Origin: Acidiferrum sp963764675 | GTDB taxonomy: Bacteria > Acidobacteriota > Terriglobia > Acidiferrales > UBA7541 | Length of the DNA: 64,000 nt | Reading direction: 5' to 3' | Assembly (NCBI GenBank): GCA_963764675.1 | Contig: CAVXTQ010000007.1 | Span: 868,001 to 932,000 of the forward strand | Part shown: positions 17,401 through 25,958 of the stretch, one piece after another | Layout: each line of letters starts with the position of its first letter | Numbering within the stretch: position 1 is the stretch's first letter | The notes under the pieces: generated by a model | The model's input: only the letters and a program-made list of their open reading frames with translations | Told to the model about the DNA's origin: nothing | The model's database searches: none | Made by a program: the position numbers and the translations under genes

Positions 17401-17421
17401 AAAGTGACCTTTTTCGTCACC
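17401..17421 (-). terminator. Weak terminator-like hairpin after pilR
   Basis: GTGAC and GTCAC (17405-17421) form a five-base stem with loop GAAAAAG, followed on the minus strand by TTTT. It lies about 90 bases past the pilR stop and upstream of the pilA promoter. A second small stem, GGCC-GGAA-GGCC, lies closer to the pilR stop near 17490-17500. The rest of 17281-17507 has no gene. Confidence 0.35.
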
Positions 17422-17507
17422 CCTCAGCGCCCAAATCCGTCAAAAACGACACTTCCGGGACCGAAACACGGCAAGCCCCCCAAAGAAGGCCTTCCGGCCC
17501 TATCTAC

Positions 17508-18932
17508 CTATAGATTGTGCTTCTTGGCGTAGTGGCGGAACGACCTGTAGCTGATCTTGAGCAACTCTGCTGCCTGCGTGCGGACCCCATGAGTCTTTTC
17601 GAGGGCTACCTGCAAATAGCGGCGCTCGGCCTCGGCGATTTCCTTCTCGAAATCCACCCCTTCCGATGGGAAGGCCATCACCCCACCCTCAGACCCGGCC
17701 AGTGTCGATCCGCCGGAATACCCGGCGATCCGGTCGGGAAGCACCCGCAGGCTAACCTCGCCGGTGGATTCGAGGGCGACAGCGCGCTCCATGGTGTTTT
17801 CCAGCTCCCGGACGTTGCCCGGCCAGTCGTAGGACTCCAGCCTCCGCATGGCCTCCGGAGAGATGCTCTCCACGGGCTTTTCCATCACCTTTCGGAACGT
17901 TTCCAGGAAGTGGCGAGCCAACAGGGGAATGTCTTCGCGCCGCTCGCGCAAAGGGGGCAGTTGGATAGGGATGACGCTCAGCCGGTAGTAGAGGTCCTCG
18001 CGAAAGCGCCCTTCCGCTATTTCTTTCTCAAAGTCCTTGTTGGTGGCCGCGATGATGCGAACGTCCACATCACCTTCTTCGGTGCTGCCGATCGGCCGTA
18101 CCTTGCCCTCTTGCAGAACGCGATACAGCTTCACCTGCATGGTTAAGCTCATATTGCCGATCTCGTCCATAAAGAGCGTGCCGCCGTGCGCCGCTTGGAA
18201 AAGTCCCTGGCGGTTTTCATTCGCGCCTGTAAACGAACCCTTCATGTATCCGAACAACTCCGATTCCAACAGGGTCTCTGGAAAAGCGCCGCAGTTAATG
18301 GTGATAAAGGGTGCCTGGGCTCGATTGCTGTTCTCATGGATGGCCCTGGCCACCAACTCTTTTCCCGTGCCGCTCTCGCCGGTGATCAATACCCGGCTCG
18401 TCTGCGGGGCCACCGTCTGGATCAACTCAAAGATCGCGCGCATCTTCGGACTTTGCCCGATGATGTTGTCGAGACCCGTGAGCCGCCGCAGCTCGCGGCG
18501 CAGATAGCCCGCCTCTTTCTTCCACTTCAGGCTTTCGGAGACCTCGCGAACCGCGCGGCGGAGCTGGTCGACGAGTTCGTGGTCCTTGATGACATAGCGG
18601 TCGGCGCCAGAGTTGATTGCGGCAATGGCGGTTTCCACCGTCGGAACACCCGTGATAAGAAGAAAAAAGCATTCCGGCGCGATTTCCTTGGTTAGCTTGA
18701 GCAGATCGACACCGCTCTCGCCCGGCATACGCACATCGGAGATCACGATGTCGAAGATCTGGGATTCCAGCTTGCGCTTCGCCGCTTCCACATTGTGAGC
18801 AACCTCGACACGATGGCCTTCCTTGCGGAAGGTGATCTCAAGCAGTTCGCAGATGGAACGCTCGTCGTCCACGACAAGGATATGCGCTACATCCTTGGCC
18901 TGGTCCTTCACTGCGGTCTTTGCAGCCTGCAT
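17508..18932 (-). CDS. pilR: Sigma54-dependent response regulator PilR (NtrC family)
   Basis: The 474-residue protein has a receiver domain (LVVDDERSICELLE, phospho-acceptor in ISDVRMPGESG), a central AAA+ domain with Walker A GESGTGKELVARAIH, the sigma54 contact loop ELFGYMKGSFTGA and Walker B GGTLFMDEIGNM, and a C-terminal Fis-type helix-turn-helix (RTQAAELLKISYRSFRHYAKK). When phosphorylated by PilS it activates pilA transcription. It follows pilS by seven bases and precedes pilA, so the PilSR identity is well supported by context. The GSFTGA variant of GAFTGA is common in this family. Confidence 0.92.
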   Translation of the reverse strand: MQAAKTAVKDQAKDVAHILVVDDERSICELLEITFRKEGHRVEVAHNVEAAKRKLESQIFDIVISDVRMPGESGVDLLKLTKEIAPECFFLLITGVPTVETAIAAINSGADRYVIKDHELVDQLRRAVREVSESLKWKKEAGYLRRELRRLTGLDNIIGQSPKMRAIFELIQTVAPQTSRVLITGESGTGKELVARAIHENSNRAQAPFITINCGAFPETLLESELFGYMKGSFTGANENRQGLFQAAHGGTLFMDEIGNMSLTMQVKLYRVLQEGKVRPIGSTEEGDVDVRIIAATNKDFEKEIAEGRFREDLYYRLSVIPIQLPPLRERREDIPLLARHFLETFRKVMEKPVESISPEAMRRLESYDWPGNVRELENTMERAVALESTGEVSLRVLPDRIAGYSGGSTLAGSEGGVMAFPSEGVDFEKEIAEAERRYLQVALEKTHGVRTQAAELLKISYRSFRHYAKKHNL

Positions 18933-18939
18933 AGCACCC

Positions 18940-20553
18940 TCAAGCCACTCGCGGCAGCTCCACGATAAATTCCGCTCCGCGGTCTTTTTGCGAAATCACA
19001 CTAATCCGGCCACTGTGCGCCTGTACGATTTGATAGACGATGGACAACCCCAAACCGGTTCCACCCTGGAAGCCCGACTGCAGCGGCTCGAAAATTTTGG
19101 CGCGCTGCTTAGGATCGAGACCGATGCCGGTATCGCGAAACGCGATGCGCAGCCAGAACGGCCGTTCTTCGAGGCCCACCGTAAGCGTTCCGCCATCGGG
19201 CATCGCGCGCAGGGCGTTGTCGCACAAATTCCAGAAGACCTGCTTGATCTTGTTGGGATCTACCCGCGCGCGCAGTTCGTGCCCGTTCAACGATCGCGCG
19301 ATTTGGTACTTGGTTCCGATTTCCGGTTTCTTCTCGATGAGCGTCAGCGTCTCGTTCAGCAGCGCGCGGACATCCGCATCCTGAAATTCGTAGGTCTTCT
19401 CGCGGGAATAGTTAAGGAAATCGGTGATGATGTGATTCAGGCGCTCAGATTCCCGGCTGACGATGCTAACCAGGTGGACTTGGTCTTCTTCAAGGGGCAC
19501 TAGCCGGGCTAGCTCTTTCACCGCGCCAACCATGGCGGTCAGCGGCTGGCGGATTTCGTGCGCTATGGCCGCCGATAGCCGGCCGAGCGCTGCCATGCGC
19601 TCCTTGGTTGCCACTTCCTGCTCCAACCGGCGAAAATCAGTCAGGTCCTGAAAGTTGAAGACGTAGCCGCTGCGCTTGTTGTCTCGGGAGCGCAGCGGCG
19701 AAATGCTGATGCCCAGAAACCGTTGGGATCCATCCGCCGTCCGAAAATCGATTTCCCGCCGAAGCGATAGTTTGTCGTTCAAGTTCGGCAGACCGGGCAG
19801 CCAAAACGCTTCGCTGATCTGCGAAAGTTTTCGCCCGCGAATGTCCGCGAACCGGTAACCAAGAATGTCTTCACCGGTGCGGTTCAACAGGATGATCCGG
19901 CCATCCATATCAGTGGTAATCAAACCGCCGCGCATGGAGTGAATGATGTCTTCGGTGAAGTCTTGGAGGTCCAGCAGCTGTTCGCGTTTTTCCTCGAGCT
20001 CCAGCCCTTTGCGGCGCAAGGATTGCGCGAGCAGGCTGGCCAAATACGCGACGGCAAAGAAACCGAACAGATTGCTCAGGAACCAGAACCGCAGGCCTTG
20101 TGCGCTGGACACGCTGGTAAACGTCTTGGGAATTCTGCCGAGATACGCCAGCGCCGTCAGTCCGCCCAGAAACGTAATACAAACAACGGCAGTGGCATAG
20201 GCCACCCGCCGCGAAAACAGAATGCTGGATACGATGATCACCAGCAGATAGAGGGAAATGAAATAGCTGTCCTGCAGCCCGGTCGCATAGACCAGCGCCG
20301 AGACCATTACTACATCGCTGGTTACCTGCAGGCCGCCATGCCACGAGGCATCGGGAAGCCAGCGCAACAAAATGATGTGAATGGTGCCAAGCGTTATCCA
20401 GAAGACGATCAGTGGAAGGAAATAGTGACCCGTGCTTGGCGCCGGAACATACTGCGGCCACACTACGCCGACGGCGAGGATCAGCGCGATCAGCAACAGG
20501 CGGACCCGCGTCAGCCAATCCAGCCACTCGCGCGTGGTCAGGTTTTGGTCCAT
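18940..20553 (-). CDS. pilS: Sensor histidine kinase PilS
   Basis: This protein of about 537 residues has five or six N-terminal membrane helices (LLLIALILAVGVVWPQYV through FGFFAVAYLASLLAQSL), a PAS domain (GLITTDMDGRIILLNRTGEDILGYRF), a HisKA box with the phospho-His in AIAHEIRQPLTAMVG, and a HATPase domain with LCDNALRAMPDG and GGTGLGLSIVYQIVQAH. I set the start at ATG 20553 (MDQNLTTREW), just before the first helix; the frame extends to 20616 without a better ribosome site. It controls PilR, encoded directly downstream. Confidence 0.9.
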   Translation of the reverse strand: MDQNLTTREWLDWLTRVRLLLIALILAVGVVWPQYVPAPSTGHYFLPLIVFWITLGTIHIILLRWLPDASWHGGLQVTSDVVMVSALVYATGLQDSYFISLYLLVIIVSSILFSRRVAYATAVVCITFLGGLTALAYLGRIPKTFTSVSSAQGLRFWFLSNLFGFFAVAYLASLLAQSLRRKGLELEEKREQLLDLQDFTEDIIHSMRGGLITTDMDGRIILLNRTGEDILGYRFADIRGRKLSQISEAFWLPGLPNLNDKLSLRREIDFRTADGSQRFLGISISPLRSRDNKRSGYVFNFQDLTDFRRLEQEVATKERMAALGRLSAAIAHEIRQPLTAMVGAVKELARLVPLEEDQVHLVSIVSRESERLNHIITDFLNYSREKTYEFQDADVRALLNETLTLIEKKPEIGTKYQIARSLNGHELRARVDPNKIKQVFWNLCDNALRAMPDGGTLTVGLEERPFWLRIAFRDTGIGLDPKQRAKIFEPLQSGFQGGTGLGLSIVYQIVQAHSGRISVISQKDRGAEFIVELPRVA

Positions 20554-20678
20554 CGATCGCCCGTACCCTGCCCTGGCATGATCTTCAGGCATTTTACAAT
20601 TGTGCGCCGGAAACATGCCGGGGCAGGAAGTTTCCTCCCTGCCCCGGCCAACAGATTAGTGTCCCGCTCGCGCGGTGA

Positions 20679-21890
20679 TCACTTGCCGCTCAGTTTGCCA
20701 ATCAGCGAGAACAGCGGCATGTACATCGAAATGACCACGCCGCCGACCACCAAGCCGAGGAACACGATCATGACCGGCTCGAGAGCCGTCAAAAGATCCT
20801 TTACCGCAGCGTCCACTTCCTCTTCGTAGAAGTCGGCGATCTTTTGGAGCATGGCGTCCATCGCGCCGGTTTGTTCGCCGACGCTGATCATCTGCGTCAC
20901 CATGCCGGGGAACACTTCCGAGTCCTTCAACGGTTCGGTGAGCGTCTTGCCTTCTTCCAGCGACTTGCGGACCTTTTGCAGCGAGCGCTCGACGACCGCA
21001 TTGCCGGCCGTTTTTGCGGTGATGTCCAGGCCCTCGAGGATCGGGACGCCGCTGGCGATCAGTGTGCCGAGCGTGCGGGTAAAGCGCGCCACGGCGATCT
21101 TTCTCATCAGGATGCCCAGAACGGGCAATTTCAGAATGACGGTATCGAGCGCGTAGCGCCCTTGCTCCGTGCCGTACCACACCTTCAGGCCAATGATGAT
21201 GCCAACGAACCCCACGACCAGCAGGAGGCCAAAGATGCTGCCCACAAAGTTGCTCAACGCGATGACCACGCGAGTGGGTAGCGGCAGGTCTACGCCGAGT
21301 CCGGCGAACAACGTCGCGAAAATCGGCACGACCTTCCACAACAACAGGGTGATGACGGCGCCGGCAATCGTCAAAACGCCGATCGGGTAGATCAACGCGG
21401 ATTTAACGGCACGCTTCAGCTTGACGTTCTTTTCAATGTAGGTAGAGAGGCGCTGCAAAATGGTGTCGAGAATACCGCCCGTCTCGCCGGCTTCCACCAT
21501 GTTGACGTAGAGCGCGTCGAAGACCTTCGGATATTGGCGCATTGCCGCCGACAGCGTGGCGCCGCCCTCCACCGAGGCTCGCGTTCCCGCCAGCACCTTC
21601 TGAAAGGTCTTGTTCTCTTGCTGGCCGGCCAGAATTTCCAGGCACTGTACCAGCGGCAAGCCCGCGTCGATCATCACCGAGAACTGGCGCGTAAAAATCG
21701 CCAACTCTTTCGAGTTGACGCCCGCTCCAAACGTCGGCAGGTTGAATTCCTTGCCCTTCTCGGACATCTTGGTAGCGGTGATCTGCTGCCTGCGCAGCTG
21801 ATTCGTCACGTCTGCCTTGCTGGCGGCGTTCATCTCGCCGCTGACGCTGGTTCCCGCTTTGTTCGTTCCCTTATACGTATATACCGGCAT
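20679..21890 (-). CDS. pilC: Type IV pilus inner-membrane platform protein PilC
   Basis: The 403-residue protein begins MPVYTYKGTNKAGTSVSGEM, the standard PilC N-terminus, and has two GspF repeats (FTRQFSVMIDAGLPLVQCLEIL and FTRTLGTLIASGVPILEGL). Three membrane segments and a C-terminal ALEPVMIVFLGLVVGGVVISMYMPLF complete it. It is the platform on which PilB and PilT act. It lies between pilT and pilS on the same strand; AAGGAA precedes the ATG. Confidence 0.92.
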   Translation of the reverse strand: MPVYTYKGTNKAGTSVSGEMNAASKADVTNQLRRQQITATKMSEKGKEFNLPTFGAGVNSKELAIFTRQFSVMIDAGLPLVQCLEILAGQQENKTFQKVLAGTRASVEGGATLSAAMRQYPKVFDALYVNMVEAGETGGILDTILQRLSTYIEKNVKLKRAVKSALIYPIGVLTIAGAVITLLLWKVVPIFATLFAGLGVDLPLPTRVVIALSNFVGSIFGLLLVVGFVGIIIGLKVWYGTEQGRYALDTVILKLPVLGILMRKIAVARFTRTLGTLIASGVPILEGLDITAKTAGNAVVERSLQKVRKSLEEGKTLTEPLKDSEVFPGMVTQMISVGEQTGAMDAMLQKIADFYEEEVDAAVKDLLTALEPVMIVFLGLVVGGVVISMYMPLFSLIGKLSGK

Positions 21891-21944
21891 TTCCTTGTCC
21901 TCCTCGGTCTGAGCTGGATCAGCTCAACCGAAATCCTTAAGCTC

Positions 21945-23057
21945 TTAGCGTTTTCCCACGGGGGCTTTTCCGCCGCCCGGACTTGATACGCCGCGATTGA
22001 TCATGTCCTGCAGTTCATCAGCGTTCGACGAACGCGACAGCGCCATCTCCAGCGTGATCGTCTTCGCGAAATATGCTCCCGCCAAGCCCTGGTTGAACGT
22101 CTGCATTCCCGTTTGTCCCGTACCCGTCTGCATCGCCGAATAGATCTGGTGAATCTTGTCTTCGCGCACTAGGTTGCGAATCGCCGGCGTCGGCACCAGC
22201 ACTTCCATGATCATCGCCCGCCCGCGGCCGTCCGACCGCGGAAGCAGCGCTTGGCAAAGAATGCCCTCCAGCACCATCGACAGCTGCGCGCGTACTTGCG
22301 GCTGCTGGTGTGCCGGAAACACGTCGATAATACGGTTGATCGTGGATGCCGCCGAATTGGTATGCAGCGTCGCGAACGTCAAGTGGCCCGTTTCCGCGAT
22401 GCGCAGGGCGGACTCAATCGTTTCCAAGTCGCGCATTTCGCCGATCAGCACCACGTCGGGGTCTTCGCGCAACGCCGCGCGGAGCGAGTTCGAGAACGAG
22501 TGCGTGTCCGCATGGACCTCGCGCTGGTTCACCAGGCATTTCTTGTGATTGTGGAGAAACTCGATGGGGTCCTCGATCGTGATCATGTGCTCTTCGCGCT
22601 CGCTGTTGATCTTGTCGAGCATCGCGGCCAGCGTCGTGGATTTTCCCGAACCCGTCGGTCCGGTCACCAAGACCAGTCCTCGCGGCTTGTCGCACATCCC
22701 CTTCACGACCGCCGGCAGGCCCAGGGCGTCAAACCCCTTGATCTCCCAAGGAATGGTCCTGAACACCGCGCCCACCGCGCCGCGCTGATTGAACACGTTG
22801 CCGCGGAACCTGGCCAGGTTCTTCAAGCCAAACGAAAAGTCCAGCTCCAGGTTTTCTTCGAAGCGGTGCTTCTGCGCGTCCGTCAGCACGCTGTACGCCA
22901 GAGACTTGGTATCCGCCGCCGTCAATGGCGGCATGTCCAGCGGACGCAGCCGCCCATGGACGCGTACCCGCGGTGCGCTGTTCGTCGTGATGTGCAGGTC
23001 GCTGCCGCCCATCTCGATCATTTTTTTCAGCAATTCGCTCAGCGTAATTCCAGCCAT
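21945..23057 (-). CDS. pilT: Pilus retraction ATPase PilT
   Basis: The 370-residue hexameric ATPase powers pilus retraction and twitching motility. It shows Walker A GPTGSGKSTTLAAMLD, Walker B VVLIGEMRDLETI, the His box ATLHTNSAASTINRIID and the PilT-specific AIRNLVRE helix, which separates it from PilB and from the PilU-like group. The ATG at 23057 (MAGITLSELL) follows AAGGTGA; the GTG one codon upstream is less likely. It is intact, in contrast to the two assembly ATPases of the region. Confidence 0.94.
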   Translation of the reverse strand: MAGITLSELLKKMIEMGGSDLHITTNSAPRVRVHGRLRPLDMPPLTAADTKSLAYSVLTDAQKHRFEENLELDFSFGLKNLARFRGNVFNQRGAVGAVFRTIPWEIKGFDALGLPAVVKGMCDKPRGLVLVTGPTGSGKSTTLAAMLDKINSEREEHMITIEDPIEFLHNHKKCLVNQREVHADTHSFSNSLRAALREDPDVVLIGEMRDLETIESALRIAETGHLTFATLHTNSAASTINRIIDVFPAHQQPQVRAQLSMVLEGILCQALLPRSDGRGRAMIMEVLVPTPAIRNLVREDKIHQIYSAMQTGTGQTGMQTFNQGLAGAYFAKTITLEMALSRSSNADELQDMINRGVSSPGGGKAPVGKR

Positions 23058-23071
23058 CACTCACCTTCTTC

Positions 23072-24792
23072 CTAAAGAACTGTTTCGCGCAAAACTTCTT
23101 CCATCGTGGTCTGTCCCAAGGCCACTTTGATCAGACCGCTGCGGCGCAGCGTGATCATGCCCATTTCGATGGCCTTCTTCTTCAATTCCAGGGCCGACGC
23201 GCCCACCAGGATCAGCTCCCGCATTTCGTCGTTGATTTCCATCACTTCGTACAAGCCGGTGCGCCCCTTGTACCCGCCCTTGTTGCAGATGGTACAACCC
23301 TTGCCGTGATAGATCTTGGTGGTCTTCAACTTCTTCGGGCGTGTATCCGGCGTCGATCAGCGCCTGCTCCGGCACTTCCAGTTCTTCCTTGCAATTGGCA
23401 GCAGATGCGCCGCACCAACCGCTGCGCGCAAATCAGGTTCACCGACGTTGCCACCAGGAACGGCTCGATGCCCATGTTCATCAAGCGGCTGATGGTCGAC
23501 GGCGCGTCGTTCGTGTGCAGCGTTGATAACACCAAGTGTCCCGTCAGCGCCGCTTTTACCGCGATTTCCGCCGTCTCGAAGTCTCGAATTTCTCCGACCA
23601 AAATAATATTCGGGTCTTGCCGCAAAAATGCGCGCAACGCCGCCGCGAAGTTCAACCCGATCTGCTCTTTCATCTGCACCTGGTTGATCCCGGCCAGCTG
23701 AAACTCGACCGGGTCTTCCGCGGTCATAATGTTGGTATCCACCGTGTTCAGGCGCGCTACCGAGGAATACAGGGTGTTCGTCTTGCCCGAACCCGTCGGG
23801 CCGGTGACCAGCACCATGCCGTACGGCTTCAAAATGTTGCGCTCGAATTTCTTCAGCGACTCCTGCTCGAAGCCCAGCTTGGTCATATCCAGCCGCAGGT
23901 TCTCTTTGTCCAGCAACCGGATTACGACTTTTTCGCCGAACAGCGTCGGTACCGTGGAAACGCGAAAATCGAGTTCCTTCTTCTTCCCGTCCTGCTTGTA
24001 CTTGATCATGATGCGGCCGTCTTGCGGCAATCGCTTTTCCGCGATGTCCAGCTTGGCCATGATCTTCAAGCGGCTGGTGATCGCATCCTTCAGCCGCAGT
24101 GGCGGGCTCATTACCGTTTGCAATACGCCGTCAACGCGGAACCTTACGCGCATCTCCAACTCGTACGGCTCGATGTGAATATCGCTCGCCCCTCGTTTCA
24201 CTGAATCCGTCAGGATCAGGTTCACCAGCTTGATGATCGGCGCTTCTTCCGCTGCGCGTTCCAGGGTCGCGGTGTCGAGTTCCGTCTCTTCGGCCGCCAG
24301 CTCCAGTTCCTGGTCGTCCATGACCAGGTCTTTCATCATCTTGCTCAGCTCTTCGTGATTCGTCTCCGAGCCGCCGTAGAACCGCACGATCGCTTCGCCG
24401 ATCGCAGACTCCGAAGCCACCACCGGCTCCACGTTGAAGCCGGTCATGAACTTGATGTCGTCCATCGCGAAGACGTTGGTCGGGTCGGTCATCGCGATCG
24501 TCAGCACCGACCCCACGCGCGATAGTGGGATCACTTGGTACCGCGTCGCCGTGTCCTGCGGGATCAGTTTGATGACCGTCGGATCGATTTCGTAATACTT
24601 CAGGTTGATGGAGGGGACGCCGTACTGCCGTGAAAGCACACCGGTAATGTCATCGTCCGTAATGAAGCCCATCTTGGTCAGGCAGCTTCCCAGCTTGCCG
24701 CCATTCGAGCGCTGAAACTCCAGCGCCTTCTGCAGCTGGTCCTGCGTGATCAGGCTCTCTTTGATCAGTATCTCGCCGAGCCGGACAGACAT
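23072..24792 (-). pseudogene. pilB: Pilus assembly ATPase PilB with two closely spaced frameshifts near the C-terminus
   Basis: The main frame runs 24792 to about 23390: MshEN domain (MSVRLGEILIKESLITQDQL), Walker A GPTGSGKTNTLYSSV, Walker B ILVGEIRDFET, His box STLHTNDAPSTISRLMN and LICAQRLVRRIC. The rest of the family C-terminus, with the zinc site and LYEVMEINDEMRELI, continues in two other frames: CKEELEVPEQALIDAGYTPE (near 23385-23335) and KTTKIYHGKGCTICNKGGYK to the stop at 23072. Two separate one-base insertions (within TGCTGCC near 23395 and GTTG near 23330) explain this. Repaired, the protein would have about 570 residues. It adds pilin subunits and opens the pilB-T-C-S-R series. Confidence 0.9.
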
Positions 24793-24861
24793 CCGCGCAC
24801 TCCCGAAAGATCGAACTCATCGCTCACCTTAGCAAATGCCACCGCTAAGCATAGTCTTAAG

Positions 24862-24927
24862 TTGACACATCGTTCTGAAATGGCTAATACCTGCACCAAA
24901 GTACAGGTCGTAGTACTTTGGTTTTTC
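24862..24927 (+). promoter_or_regulatory. TTGACA promoter-like site followed at once by a T-run hairpin
   Basis: TTGACA (24862-24867) and TAATAC (24885-24890) are 17 bases apart. The inverted repeat ACCAAAGTAC (24895-24904) / GTACTTTGGT (24913-24922) follows and ends in TTTTT on the plus strand. A plus-strand transcript would be about 35 bases, mostly the hairpin. It lies antisense in the leader of pilB. The remainder of 24793-25271 holds a REP-like hairpin but no gene. Confidence 0.35.
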
Positions 24928-25019
24928 AAATTTCGCCACGCCCTCAATTTTTCTCGCCATTTTTTGTCGTCGCCTCTTCGTAGCGGACGCCGACCGTGGC
25001 GGGCGTTTTCTTCCGAGTA

Positions 25020-25041
25020 GCACAGACACTCTTGTCTGTGC
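25020..25041. repeat. REP-like palindrome
   Basis: GCACAGACA pairs without mismatch with TGTCTGTGC around CTCT, and GTA precedes the left arm. It shares the layout GTAGC + stem + short pyrimidine-rich loop with the elements at 60408 and 62111. Confidence 0.55.
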
Positions 25042-25271
25042 CCCCCCGTCAGCCTAACCACAGCTCCCCACATCCTCCCGCCCCGGCTGTACCAGCCCGA
25101 AGAACCCGGACAGTCACGAAAATCGGCCAAGTCACCTCTGCGACTCCATTTCTTGACTTGCCTCCACTCCGTCGCTATCGTTCGAGGGAGATGTCCGCAC
25201 TCCCTCCATTGCCACAATTTGAGCCTCGCCCGGTGTCGGCAACGCAAGCTGCCCATTTCGGCACGTCTAGC

Positions 25272-25958
25272 ATGGCCACCCCCCAACCAGTCCTCCGCGT
25301 CTACTACGACGCACTCCTCGCCGCGCATGGCCCCCAACATTGGTGGCCCGGGCGCACGCCGTTTGAAGTCATCGTCGGCGCCATCCTCACGCAAAACACT
25401 TCCTGGACGAACGTCGAGCCCTGCATCGAAAACCTACGACGCGAGAAACTCCTGACTCCGCGCGCCATCGAGAACGTTCCCCTGGCGCGTCTCGCGCGGC
25501 TGATTCGCTCCTCTGGCTATTTCCGCCAGAAAGCGAAGAAGCTCAAGGCCTTCGTGCGCTTCCTCCGCCGGACCTATCAAGGCTCGCTGGCCAAGATGTT
25601 CGGCACACCCACACCCGTCCTGCGCGAACAGCTCCTCGGAGTTCACGGCATCGGCCCGGAAACCGCCGACTCGATTCTTCTCTATGCTGGCAACCATCGC
25701 GTCTTCGTCGTCGACGCCTACGCCCGCCGCATGCTTGAGCGTCACGGACTCGCCGACACCGAGCAGAGCTACGAAGAGATCCGCCGGCTCTTCGAGCGTA
25801 GCCTGCCTCGCAGCGTTGCGCTGTATAATCAATTTCACGCTCTCATCGTTCACACCGGGAAACACTATTGCCGCGCACGCAACCCGCGCTGCGGTGAGTG
25901 CGCGCTGAATTCCCTGCTGCCGGACCAGGCGTTAGAAAGGATCGCGGGCGCATCATGA
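25272..25958 (+). CDS. Endonuclease III-related DNA glycosylase (COG2231, MagIII-like)
   Basis: The protein of 228 residues is an HhH-GPD superfamily base-excision enzyme. It shows VGAILTQNTSWTNVEPCIENL, SSGYFRQKAKKLKAFVRFL, the helix-hairpin-helix LLGVHGIGPETADSILLY, and the catalytic Asp in RVFVVDAYARRML. The C-terminus has CRARNPRCGEC, three of the four cysteines of the endonuclease III iron-sulfur cluster; Leu stands where the fourth would be, so a cluster is doubtful. This fits the MagIII-like 3-methyladenine glycosylases better than Nth. I chose the ATG at 25272; a longer form from 25191 is possible. Its stop overlaps the ntrY start (ATGA). Confidence 0.8.
   Translation: MATPQPVLRVYYDALLAAHGPQHWWPGRTPFEVIVGAILTQNTSWTNVEPCIENLRREKLLTPRAIENVPLARLARLIRSSGYFRQKAKKLKAFVRFLRRTYQGSLAKMFGTPTPVLREQLLGVHGIGPETADSILLYAGNHRVFVVDAYARRMLERHGLADTEQSYEEIRRLFERSLPRSVALYNQFHALIVHTGKHYCRARNPRCGECALNSLLPDQALERIAGAS

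Noticed and set aside
24765..25394. 209-residue minus-strand frame upstream of pilB
   Set aside because: Overlaps the glycosylase start on the other strand and the pilB start; Arg/Trp-rich with no motif.
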